Notes: generated by a model from the letters alone, not told the origin. 14,955 bases of DNA from Conexibacter sp. (GCA_025964295.1 JAOPZD010000389.1:1-14955), one strand, 5' to 3'; shown: positions 8,288 through 14,527, numbered from the stretch's first letter. Program-made: numbers and translations.

Positions 8288-8301
8288 TCGGGATCCGTCA
8301 A
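8273..8301 (-). promoter_or_regulatory. candidate promoter of the carboxyltransferase gene
   Basis: On the minus strand TTGACG (8301-8296) and TAGGAC (8278-8273) are separated by 17 bases. The -35 box is close to consensus, while the -10 box is only moderate. Transcription would begin near 8266, about 6 bases before the ATG, so the message would be nearly leaderless. Operator copy B covers the -10 box. Confidence 0.4.
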
Positions 8302-8321
8302 GCGGCGGCTCCAGCGCCGCT
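8301..8321 (-). terminator. weak stem-loop at the end of the arginase-like gene
   Basis: AGCGGCG (8301-8307) and CGCCGCT (8315-8321) form a 7-bp stem with a 7-base loop overlapping the stop codon of the arginase-like gene. There is no T-run. It may weaken read-through into the carboxyltransferase gene, but it could also be chance in GC-rich DNA. Confidence 0.25.
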
Positions 8322-9114
8322 ACGGGACCAGCGGGTCGACCACGGCGGCGATCAGCTCGACCTGCGACGGGTCGTGGAAGCCCGCGATCTCGCAGCCGAT
8401 CAGCTCGCAGGAGGAGGCGACCTCGGTCAGCAGCGTGCGCAGCCCCGCGTCGCTCAGGCCTCCCGGCGCCGGGAACGGCGAGGGCAGGAGGCCGGGGTCC
8501 AGGACGTCGAGGTCGAGGTGGACGAAGACCTCGCGGCCGGCCAGCGCCTCGGCGAGCAGGCCGGGGCGCCCGATGCGCACGACGCCCCTCGTGTCGAGCA
8601 GCCCGACCTCGGGGCCATCGAGGTCGCGGACGCCGCACATGACCACGGCGGTCGGGTCGACGGCGGGCAGGTCGAAGCCCGCGTCCCACAGCCCGCAGGC
8701 CGCCGCCAGGCACATGCCGCCGAGGTAGCCGCTGACCGTCGTCTCGGGCGTGTTGAAGTCGGCGTGCGCGTCGAGCCACAGCACGGTCGCGTCCGGCCGG
8801 TGGCGGATCACCGCCGGCAGCGTCGTCGCGCTCACCGAGCAGTCGGGCGCGACGAGCACGGGATGGCGCCCGGCGGCCAGCGCATCGTCGACCTGGCCGC
8901 CGGCCTCCAGCAGGCAGCCGCGCGAGCCCCGCAGGTCCTCCTCCCAGCCGACGACCTTCATCGGGCTCGGCGAGCCGATCAGCCGGACCTCCACCCCGCG
9001 CCGCGCCGCCAGCTCGCGGGCCAGCGCCTCGGTGCCCGCCGCCGCGTCCTCGACGCGCTCGGAGGAGCGGCACAGCATCCCGACGACCGCGAGCTCCCGC
9101 TCCCCGCCGCTCAC
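8320..9114 (-). CDS. arginase/agmatinase-fold protein with altered active site
   Basis: The 264-residue protein has the ureohydrolase fold: LWLDAHADFN with Asp115, His117 and Asp119, and VHLDLDVLDP with Asp201 and Asp203, match five of the six manganese ligands of arginase. Glu242 (GCEIAGF) matches the substrate-guanidinium Glu. The first ligand motif, normally GGDHS, reads APDCS, so the metal His is replaced by Cys92. The usual GNxHGMPL motif reads GYLGGMCL, so the His used in catalysis by arginase is lost. It may therefore act on a different substrate, bind one metal, or be non-catalytic. I chose GTG 9114 because it overlaps the stop of the small crotonase remnant (GTGA), as in other couplings here; GTG 9126 would add four residues. 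It lies between a crotonase and a carboxyltransferase on the same strand. Family is sure; activity is not. Confidence 0.82.
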   Translation of the reverse strand: MSGGERELAVVGMLCRSSERVEDAAAGTEALARELAARRGVEVRLIGSPSPMKVVGWEEDLRGSRGCLLEAGGQVDDALAAGRHPVLVAPDCSVSATTLPAVIRHRPDATVLWLDAHADFNTPETTVSGYLGGMCLAAACGLWDAGFDLPAVDPTAVVMCGVRDLDGPEVGLLDTRGVVRIGRPGLLAEALAGREVFVHLDLDVLDPGLLPSPFPAPGGLSDAGLRTLLTEVASSCELIGCEIAGFHDPSQVELIAAVVDPLVP

Positions 9115-9167
9115 CGTCCCGTCCACTGCGGGTCGCGCTTCTCGAAGAAGGCGCCCGCTTTCGTCAT
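9111..9167 (-). pseudogene. 18-codon remnant of a second crotonase C-terminus
   Basis: The short frame from ATG 9167 encodes MTKAGAFFEKRDPQWTGR and a stop. Its last 13 residues mirror the end of the intact crotonase just upstream (AFFQKREPKWTGR), and the last 42 bases, stop included, agree at 36 positions by my count. The intact tail ends at 9164 and the remnant at 9111, so the copies are 53 bases apart. The ATG overlaps the crotonase stop (ATGA) and the remnant stop overlaps the GTG of the arginase-like gene (GTGA). The frame could thus still be translated and carry ribosomes from one gene to the next. I read it as what is left of a deleted tandem crotonase gene. Confidence 0.6.
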
Positions 9168-9949
9168 CGGCCCGTCCACTTCGGCTCGCGCTTCTGGAAG
9201 AACGCGGCGACGCCCTCCTGGATGTCCTCGGTGGAGAACGCCAGCGTCAGGTTGTGGTGCAGCAGCTCCAGCGCGTCGGCGAATGCGAGGTCCTGCTGGC
9301 GGTACATCGCGTCCTTGCCCAGGCGCATCAGGACCGGCGACTTGCGGGCGAGCTTGACCGCCCACTCGTCGACGGCCGCCGCGAACCCCTCGGCGTCGAC
9401 GACCTTGTTGACGATCCCCAGCCGCTCGGCCTCCTGCGCGGAGATCCGCTCGCCCAGCAGCAGCAGCTCGTTGGTCTTCTTGCGCCCGACGTTGCGGTAG
9501 ATCAGCGCCATGATCATGAACGGGAAGACCCCGACGTCGATCTCGGGCGTGCCGAACGTCGCGCCCTCGCGCGCCACGACCAGGTCGCAGGCCAGCGCGA
9601 GCCCCAGGCCGCCGGCCAGGACGTGGCCGTTGGCCGCGCAGATCGACGGCTTGCCCAGCCCGCCGATGAGCTGGAAGAGCTTCGGGAAGCGCGCGGTCGC
9701 GAAGTGCTTGTGGACCAGCGGGACGCCCTCGGCGAAGCCCGCGAGGTTGCCGCCGGAGCTGAAGACCTTCTCGTGCGTGGACGTCAGGACCACGCAGCGG
9801 ACCGCGTCGTCGTCGCGCGCCGCCGTGAACGCCGCCAGGAGGTCGTCGAGCACCTCGTCGGAGAGCGCGTTGCGCGTCTCGGGGTGGTCGAGGGCGATCG
9901 TGGCGACCCCGGTGTCGGCGACGTCGTAGCGGACGGTCTCGTAGGCCAT
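9164..9949 (-). CDS. enoyl-CoA hydratase/isomerase family protein (crotonase)
   Basis: The 261-residue protein has the usual crotonase length and motifs. The oxyanion-hole segments are FSSGGNLAGF (63-72) and ANGHVLAGGLGLALACD (106-122), followed by FGTPEIDVGVFP (132-143). Glu136 matches catalytic Glu164 of rat mitochondrial enoyl-CoA hydratase, but the counterpart of Glu144 is Gly116. With one of the two acids missing it may be an isomerase, a hydrolase, or a hydratase acting on an unusual substrate such as a branched enoyl-CoA. The start at MAYETVRYD fits the family; an in-frame ATG at 9988 would add 13 residues. Neither has a strong ribosome binding site. It is the first gene of the leftward group crotonase, remnant, arginase-like, carboxyltransferase, and is divergent from the TetR gene. 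The C-terminus (FFQKREPKWTGR) is typical of actinobacterial crotonases. Confidence 0.92.
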   Translation of the reverse strand: MAYETVRYDVADTGVATIALDHPETRNALSDEVLDDLLAAFTAARDDDAVRCVVLTSTHEKVFSSGGNLAGFAEGVPLVHKHFATARFPKLFQLIGGLGKPSICAANGHVLAGGLGLALACDLVVAREGATFGTPEIDVGVFPFMIMALIYRNVGRKKTNELLLLGERISAQEAERLGIVNKVVDAEGFAAAVDEWAVKLARKSPVLMRLGKDAMYRQQDLAFADALELLHHNLTLAFSTEDIQEGVAAFFQKREPKWTGR

Positions 9950-10064
9950 GGACGGGAAGCAAAGCACGCGGACCCGATTAAGGCCCATCCGGAACCCATG
10001 TGCTCCACTTTGTCACCGATGAGCGTTTGTGCGCCACACTAGGGCCAGTTCGGCCAAGCCAAGG

Positions 10065-10074
10065 AAGGAGGTGA
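10065..10074 (+). promoter_or_regulatory. perfect Shine-Dalgarno sequence without a nearby start codon
   Basis: AAGGAGGTGA matches the anti-Shine-Dalgarno end of 16S rRNA over 10 bases, exceptional in this window. No ATG, GTG or TTG follows at 4-12 bases; the ATG of the TetR gene is 63 bases away. It sits in the 187-base stretch between the divergent crotonase and TetR genes, where I see no other feature except this. It may mark a lost or non-canonical small reading frame, or a ribosome standby site. Confidence 0.35.
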
Positions 10075-10136
10075 GGCCGAAACGGAACAGAGCGTTCACA
10101 CGCCGTGGTCCGCTACGGCACCATTGGACCCATCTC

Positions 10137-10730
10137 ATGACCGACGAGACATCCGAAGCCCGGCTGCGCTCCGATGCGCGCCGAAACCGCCGCACCGTGC
10201 TCGATGCGGCGGTGGCGTTGCTGGCGCAGCGACCGCAGGCGACGATGCAGGAGGTCGCCGATGCCTCCGGGCTCGGCAGAACCACGGTCTACCGCCATTT
10301 CCCGCGCCGCCAGGACCTGATCGACGCCCTCTTCGAGGAGGTCCTGCGCGAGGCGGCCGAAACCGTCGAGGACGCGTTGCGCAACGCCTCCTCGGCGCGC
10401 GAGCTGCTCTGCGAGCTGGGCCCGCGGATCATCGCGATCGGCGACCGCTACCGGTTCCTGGACGCCCATCCCGACCTGCGCGAGCGCGCGCTGTCGCCCC
10501 AGAACGACGACGCCAACCCGCTCGAGGCCTACCTCAACAAGGCCCAGGCCCGCGGCGAGGTGCGCCGCGATCTGCCCGTCGCCTGGATGCTCACGACCCT
10601 GCGCGGGCTCGGCGTCGTCGCCATGGTCGAGATCAACGCCGGCCGGATGACGGTCGACGAGGCGGGCCAGCACCTCGGCGAGACGTGCGCTTCGGCGTTC
10701 ACGGCAGGGATCGCGACGCCGTTGGGCTGA
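10137..10730 (+). CDS. TetR-family transcriptional regulator
   Basis: The 197-residue protein has a TetR N-terminal DNA-binding domain: RRTVLDAAVALLA (18-30), then the helix-turn-helix TMQEVADASGLGRTTVYRHF at about 36-55 and the following RRQDLIDALF. The C-terminal half is helical and would bind an unknown effector, in this setting possibly an acyl-CoA. The ATG at 10137 gives a normal N-terminus; the open frame extends 36 codons upstream with weak TetR character, so I did not use it. It is divergent from the crotonase gene, with 187 bases between starts, and lies just upstream of the dehydrogenase operon. Its stop ends one base before operator copy C, so the operon probably has its own promoter. 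TetR proteins commonly control adjacent divergent genes, making the crotonase group and the dehydrogenase operon candidate targets. Confidence 0.88.
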   Translation: MTDETSEARLRSDARRNRRTVLDAAVALLAQRPQATMQEVADASGLGRTTVYRHFPRRQDLIDALFEEVLREAAETVEDALRNASSARELLCELGPRIIAIGDRYRFLDAHPDLRERALSPQNDDANPLEAYLNKAQARGEVRRDLPVAWMLTTLRGLGVVAMVEINAGRMTVDEAGQHLGETCASAFTAGIATPLG

Positions 10731-10756
10731 AAGTAGGACGTGCCACTGTTTACTTT
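10727..10756 (+). promoter_or_regulatory. candidate promoter of the dehydrogenase operon
   Basis: CTGAAA (10727-10732) and TACTTT (10751-10756) are separated by 18 bases. The inverted-repeat core of operator copy C (10732-10747) fills the spacer, an arrangement typical of MerR-type control but also compatible with repression. Transcription would begin near 10763, so the leader would consist almost only of the stem-loop at 10761-10783. Confidence 0.4.
10732..10754. promoter_or_regulatory. repeated operator motif, copy C (dehydrogenase operon)
   Basis: Plus strand 10732-10747 reads AGTAGGACGTGCCACT, an inverted repeat with two arm mismatches. It is followed by the third half-site GTTTACT (10748-10754). 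It shares 19 of 23 positions with copy A and 16 of 23 with copy B. Relative to the controlled gene it is in the opposite orientation to copies A and B. Confidence 0.6.
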
Positions 10757-10760
10757 CGGC

Positions 10761-10783
10761 GGCCCGGCCGTTACGGTCGGGCC
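10761..10783 (+). promoter_or_regulatory. stem-loop touching the start codon of the first acyl-CoA dehydrogenase
   Basis: GGCCCGGCCG (10761-10770) and CGGTCGGGCC (10774-10783) form a 10-bp stem, with one G-U pair in RNA, closed by the loop TTA. The ATG at 10784 follows directly and no Shine-Dalgarno sequence is visible. It could hinder initiation, or be a second protein-binding palindrome in DNA. Confidence 0.45.
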
Positions 10784-11980
10784 ATGGCCACGTCCGCAGA
10801 GAACGTCCTGAAGCCCGACTTCGGGGCGACGCGCAAGCACTTCATCTTCACCGACGAGCACGAGCAGCTGCGGGAGTCCATCCGCGCGTTCGCCACCAAG
10901 GAGCTCGCGCCCCACGCCGAGGAGTGGGAGGAGACGACGTTCCCGGACTCCGTCTTCCCGCGCATGGGCGCGCTCGGCTTCCTCGGCCTCGACAAGCCCG
11001 AGCAGTACGGCGGCCAGGGCGGCGACTACTACACCGCGCTCGTCCTCGCCGAGGAGATCGTGCACGCGCGCTCCGGCGGCCTGGCCATGGGCGTCGCCGT
11101 CCACACCGACATGGCGATGCCGCCGATCCTCGCGTTCGGCACCGAGGAGCAGAAGCAGGAGTGGGTCGTCCCCGCGATCAAGGGCGAGAAGATCCTCTGC
11201 CTCGGCATCACCGAGCCCGACGCGGGCTCCGACGTCGCCGGCATCAAGACCCGCGCGGTCTACGACGAGGCCAGCGACGAGTACGTCATCAACGGCTCCA
11301 AGACCTACATCACCAACGGCCACCGCGCCGACGTGATCGTGCTGGTCACCAAGACCGATCCGGACGCCGGCCACGGCGGCATCACGCTCTTCCTCGTCCC
11401 GATGGACGCCCCGGGCGTCATCCGCGAGAAGCGCCTGGAGAAGCTCGGCATGCACGCCTCCGACACGGCGCTGCTGGCCTTCCAGGACGTGCGCGTGCCC
11501 GCGACGGCGGTGCTCGGCGAGAAGGGCAAGGGCTTCTACCACATCAGCTGGGAGCTCCAGGGCGAGCGCCTGATCGGCGCCGCGGGCTGCGTGGCCGGTG
11601 CGCAGAACTGCTTCGACATGACCTTGAAGTACGCCAACGAGCGCCAGGCCTTCGGCCGCTCGATCGGCAAGTTCCAGGTCATCCGCCACAAGTTCGCCGA
11701 GATGGCCACCAAGATCGAGACCGCGCGCCAGATGGTGTACATGACCGCGTGGCGCTTCAACAACGGCGAGTACCCCGTCCGCGAGATCTCGATGGCCAAG
11801 CTGTACGCCTCGCGGATCGCCGTCGAGGTCGCCGACGAGTGCATCCAGATCCACGGCGGCGCGGGCTACATGAAGGAGTACGGGGTCGAGCGCGTGTGGC
11901 GCGACATGCGCCTCAACCGCATCGGCGCGGGGACCGACGAGATCATGCTCGAGGTCATCGGCCGCTCCTACGGCCTGTGA
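10784..11980 (+). CDS. acyl-CoA dehydrogenase, isovaleryl/long-chain type
   Basis: The 398-residue flavoprotein introduces the alpha,beta double bond into acyl-CoAs and passes electrons to electron-transfer flavoprotein. Family motifs are LGITEPDAGSDVAGIKT (140-156), INGSKTYITNG (169-179), RQAFGRSIGKFQ (287-298) and QIHGGAGYMKEYGVER (355-370). At the catalytic Glu position of medium-chain enzymes (MCAD Glu376) this protein has Ala382 (IGAGTDEIM). Instead Glu261 in ELQGERLIGAAG matches the base of isovaleryl- and long-chain-type enzymes, which favours branched or long substrates. It is the first gene of a three-gene operon; its stop overlaps the GTG of the SnoaL-like gene (GTGA). Operator copy C and a start-proximal stem-loop lie upstream. 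It is clearly a paralogue of the second dehydrogenase but has about 18 extra N-terminal residues. Confidence 0.94.
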   Translation: MATSAENVLKPDFGATRKHFIFTDEHEQLRESIRAFATKELAPHAEEWEETTFPDSVFPRMGALGFLGLDKPEQYGGQGGDYYTALVLAEEIVHARSGGLAMGVAVHTDMAMPPILAFGTEEQKQEWVVPAIKGEKILCLGITEPDAGSDVAGIKTRAVYDEASDEYVINGSKTYITNGHRADVIVLVTKTDPDAGHGGITLFLVPMDAPGVIREKRLEKLGMHASDTALLAFQDVRVPATAVLGEKGKGFYHISWELQGERLIGAAGCVAGAQNCFDMTLKYANERQAFGRSIGKFQVIRHKFAEMATKIETARQMVYMTAWRFNNGEYPVREISMAKLYASRIAVEVADECIQIHGGAGYMKEYGVERVWRDMRLNRIGAGTDEIMLEVIGRSYGL

Positions 11981-12387
11981 GCACCGGCCCGCGCGAGCGC
12001 GTCGAGGCCTACTACGCCGACCTGCGCACGGGCGACGCGGCGCTCGTCGCCCGGCACTTCACCGAGGACGCCGTGCACTACTACACCCGCCGCGACCCGG
12101 ACCGCGGCGCCGAGGCGATCGCGCGCAACGCCGCGCTGGCCGTCGAGCACCTGCACGCGGAGTGGCGCCTTGAGCACGTCGTGGCCTCCGCGGACGAGGC
12201 CGCGATCGAGTGGTCGCTGGCCTTCGACGACCCGCGCGACCCGTCGCGCCGCCTGCTGGACCGCGGCGCCGAGCTGTTCGCCTTCCGCGACGGGCTGATC
12301 GCCGAGGTCCGCGCCTACTACGGCGACCGCGGCGGGGACCTGCGCGGCTTCGACCACGCCGGTCGCGGCCACGCGGTGCCGGCGTGA
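11977..12387 (+). CDS. SnoaL-like / NTF2-fold protein
   Basis: The 136-residue protein shows the pattern of the SnoaL-like NTF2 fold: an N-terminal helix pair (RVEAYYADLRTGDAALVARHFTED), the strand AVHYYTRR, a helix with GAEAIARNAALAVEHL, and then long strands ending in AELFAFRDGLIAEVRAYYGD. Members of this fold include cyclases, isomerases, hydratases and non-enzymatic binding proteins, so a function cannot be assigned. Polar residues able to act in the cone-shaped pocket include His33, Tyr34, Tyr35 and the Glu-x4-Tyr near the end. It starts at GTG 11977 and overlaps both dehydrogenase neighbours by 4 bases. That implies made-to-measure co-expression and suggests a role with their acyl-CoA substrate or product. 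No signal peptide. Confidence 0.8.
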   Translation: MSTGPRERVEAYYADLRTGDAALVARHFTEDAVHYYTRRDPDRGAEAIARNAALAVEHLHAEWRLEHVVASADEAAIEWSLAFDDPRDPSRRLLDRGAELFAFRDGLIAEVRAYYGDRGGDLRGFDHAGRGHAVPA

Positions 12388-13532
12388 GCGCCGCCGAGCC
12401 GCCCTTCGGCGAGGAGCACGCGGCGCTGCGGGAGTCGATCCGCCGCTTCGTGCTCGCCGAGCTGCGCCCGCACGCGTCGGAGTGGGAGGCCGCGCGGTGG
12501 TTCCCCGACGAGGTGTTCGGCAAGTTCGCGCAGCACGGCTTCCTGGGGTTGAAGTACCCCGAGGAGCTCGGCGGCCAGGGCGGTGACTTCCTGCACGAGG
12601 CGGTCCTGGCGGAGGAGCTCGCCCACTGCGGCTCGGGCGGCGTGGCCGCCGGCGTCGGCGCGCACGTCAACATCGCCACGCCGCCGATCGCCAAGTTCGG
12701 GACCGAGCTGCTCAAGGAGCGCTACCTGCGGCCGGCGATCGCCGGCGAGAAGATCGCCGCGCTGGCGATCACCGAGCCCGACGCGGGCTCCGACGTCGCC
12801 GGGATCAAGACCCACGCGCGGCGCGTCGACGGCGGCTGGGTCCTCAACGGCTCCAAGATGTTCATCACCAACGGCGTGCGCGCGCACTTCTGGGTGACGG
12901 CCGTCAAGACCACGGGCGACGGCGGCCACCACGGGCTGTCGTTCTTCGTCGTCGACCGCCAGGACGGCGTGACCGCGTCGAAGATCGAGAAGCTCGGCTG
13001 GCATGCGTCGGACACCGCGCTGATGGGCTTCGACGACGCGTTCGTTCCTGAGGAGAACCTGCTCGGCCGCGAGAACGAGGGCTTCTACCTCATCATGGCC
13101 AACTTTCAGTGGGAGCGGCTGGTCATGGCGCTCGGCGCGGTCGGCGCGATGCAGGTCGCCTACGACAAGACCGTGGCCTACGCCAAGCAGCGCAACGCGT
13201 TCGGCAAGCCACTCACGGGCCACCAGGCGCTGCGCCACAAGCTCGCCGACATCGCCACGACCGTCCACATCGGGCGCGTGGTGACCTACGACGCGCTGCG
13301 GCGCTTCGTGAGCACGGAGGGCGACGCGGTCAAGGAGGTCACCATGGCCAAGCTCGCCACCCAGCGCGCCTGCTTCGACGTCATGGACACCTGCCTGCAG
13401 ATCCACGGCGGCGCGGGCTACATGGAGGAGTACGAGATCGAGCGGATGGCCCGCGACGCGCGCCTGGGCCCGATCGGCGGCGGCACGGACGAGATCATGC
13501 GCGAGATCCTGGCCAAGGTCCTGGCCCTGTAA
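12384..13532 (+). CDS. acyl-CoA dehydrogenase, second paralogue
   Basis: The 382-residue protein carries the same motifs as the first dehydrogenase: LAITEPDAGSDVAGIKT (127-143), LNGSKMFITNG (154-164), RNAFGKPLTGHQ (270-281) and QIHGGAGYMEEYEIER (339-354). Glu244 in FQWERLVMALG is the probable catalytic base and Gly366 occupies the MCAD Glu376 position, again the isovaleryl/long-chain arrangement. It starts at GTG 12384, overlapping the SnoaL-like stop by 4 bases, and ends the operon. Two similar dehydrogenases in one operon could act on different steps or chain lengths of one pathway, or form a mixed complex. The second idea is weaker because both keep their catalytic Glu. Cytoplasmic; electrons would go to electron-transfer flavoprotein, which is not encoded here. 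Confidence 0.94.
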   Translation: MSAAEPPFGEEHAALRESIRRFVLAELRPHASEWEAARWFPDEVFGKFAQHGFLGLKYPEELGGQGGDFLHEAVLAEELAHCGSGGVAAGVGAHVNIATPPIAKFGTELLKERYLRPAIAGEKIAALAITEPDAGSDVAGIKTHARRVDGGWVLNGSKMFITNGVRAHFWVTAVKTTGDGGHHGLSFFVVDRQDGVTASKIEKLGWHASDTALMGFDDAFVPEENLLGRENEGFYLIMANFQWERLVMALGAVGAMQVAYDKTVAYAKQRNAFGKPLTGHQALRHKLADIATTVHIGRVVTYDALRRFVSTEGDAVKEVTMAKLATQRACFDVMDTCLQIHGGAGYMEEYEIERMARDARLGPIGGGTDEIMREILAKVLAL

Positions 13533-13564
13533 GGCCGGCCGCGGGCAGGAGGCACGGGGCGCTG

Positions 13565-13592
13565 TGTCCCGTTCGCGGCCGCCGGCGGGACA
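13565..13592 (+). terminator. possible terminator stem-loop after the dehydrogenase operon
   Basis: TGTCCCG (13565-13571) and CGGGACA (13586-13592) form a 7-bp stem with a 14-base GC-rich loop, 33 bases after the second dehydrogenase stop. There is no T-run. An overlapping alternative pairing with the GCCGGCCGCG stretch near 13536 is possible. The 209-base gap to the next gene holds nothing else I can name except the ribosome binding site below. Confidence 0.3.
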
Positions 13593-13724
13593 GAACCTCA
13601 CAGCAGCGCTCAGCGGTTGTGCAATAGCGCAAGGTCGAGGCTCCAAGACGTGCGGGTTGCACGAGGACGCGCGCACCACGGCGGGGATACGGTCGGCCCG
13701 GGAGGCGCCGGGTCAAACACCACC

Positions 13725-13731
13725 GGAGGAG
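13725..13731 (+). promoter_or_regulatory. ribosome binding site of the SGNH hydrolase
   Basis: GGAGGAG lies 10 bases before ATG 13742. It is the clearest functional Shine-Dalgarno site in the window and fixes this start. Confidence 0.7.
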
Positions 13732-13741
13732 TGTCCATCCC

Positions 13742-14527
13742 ATGAAGCGCCTCACCCGCGGCGTCGCACCGATCCTCGGCGCGCTGCTGCTCGTCCTGTC
13801 CTTGAGCGCGAGCGCGTTCGCCGCCGACAAGTACGTCGCCCTCGGCGACAGCTACTCGGCCGGCAATGGTGCCAACAGCTCCAACCTGGACTCCAGCTGC
13901 AACCGCAACACCTACGCCTACCCGTACCTGCTCTCCCAGCAGAAGGGCTACGCGCTGTCGTTCGTCGCCTGCTCGGGCGCCGTGACCGGCGACGTCATCA
14001 ACAACCAGGTCAACGCGATCACGACCGACACGAGCCTCGTGACGATGACGATCGGCGGCAACGACATCGGGTTCACCAACCTGATCCTCGCCTGCACGAC
14101 GCTCGGCTGCTCGTCGCAGATCGCGTCGTCGCAGAACCAGATCAACACCCAGCTGCCGGCCAAGCTGGACGCGACCTACAACGCGATCCGCGCCAAGTCG
14201 GCCACGGCGCGCGTCGTCGTGCTGGGCTACGGCCGGCCGTTCGCCAGCCCGTCGCGCACGTGCCTGGCGGCCACGGGCGTGTCGTCGTCGGAGGAGACGT
14301 CGCTGACCGCGCTCGTCGACAGCCTCAACAACACGATCAAGGCGCGGGCGCTCGCCCACGGCTTCAGCTACGCCGACGTCAACCCGTACTGGGCCGGCCA
14401 CGACGTGTGCTCGAGCAACCCGTTCACCAACGGGCTGACGCTGCTGCACACGGCCGACAGCTACCACCCGACGCGCAACGGCTACGCCAACGGCGACGTG
14501 CCGGCGATCCGCGCGATCATCGGCTAG
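13742..14527 (+). CDS. secreted SGNH/GDSL hydrolase (lipase/esterase-like)
   Basis: The 261-residue protein begins with a signal peptide (KR at 2-3, hydrophobic 8-22, SASAFAA before the likely cut near 27-28). The four SGNH blocks are present: GDSYSAG with Ser37, ACSGA with Gly79, IGGNDIGF with Asn107, and ADSYHPTRNGYA with Asp239 and His242 as the other triad members. Six cysteines (53, 77, 118, 123, 174, 223) could form three disulfides, as in secreted Streptomyces SGNH lipases. It should hydrolyse esters of lipids or acylated polymers outside the cell. A lipase could supply fatty acids to the acyl-CoA enzymes in this window, but it carries no copy of the shared operator, so that link is speculative. 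Its stop codon overlaps the stop of the convergent PucR-type gene. Confidence 0.93.
   Translation: MKRLTRGVAPILGALLLVLSLSASAFAADKYVALGDSYSAGNGANSSNLDSSCNRNTYAYPYLLSQQKGYALSFVACSGAVTGDVINNQVNAITTDTSLVTMTIGGNDIGFTNLILACTTLGCSSQIASSQNQINTQLPAKLDATYNAIRAKSATARVVVLGYGRPFASPSRTCLAATGVSSSEETSLTALVDSLNNTIKARALAHGFSYADVNPYWAGHDVCSSNPFTNGLTLLHTADSYHPTRNGYANGDVPAIRAIIG

Noticed and set aside
9998..10019. Possible fourth copy of the 23-bp motif upstream of the crotonase
   Set aside because: The minus strand has GGTGACAAAGTGG, similar to the paired half-sites, but the spacing is 8 rather than 7 and the inverted ACT arm is missing.
10029..10136. Longer TetR start 36 codons upstream
   Set aside because: The added residues are basic and lack TetR character; the ATG at 10137 gives a normal N-terminus directly before the first helix.
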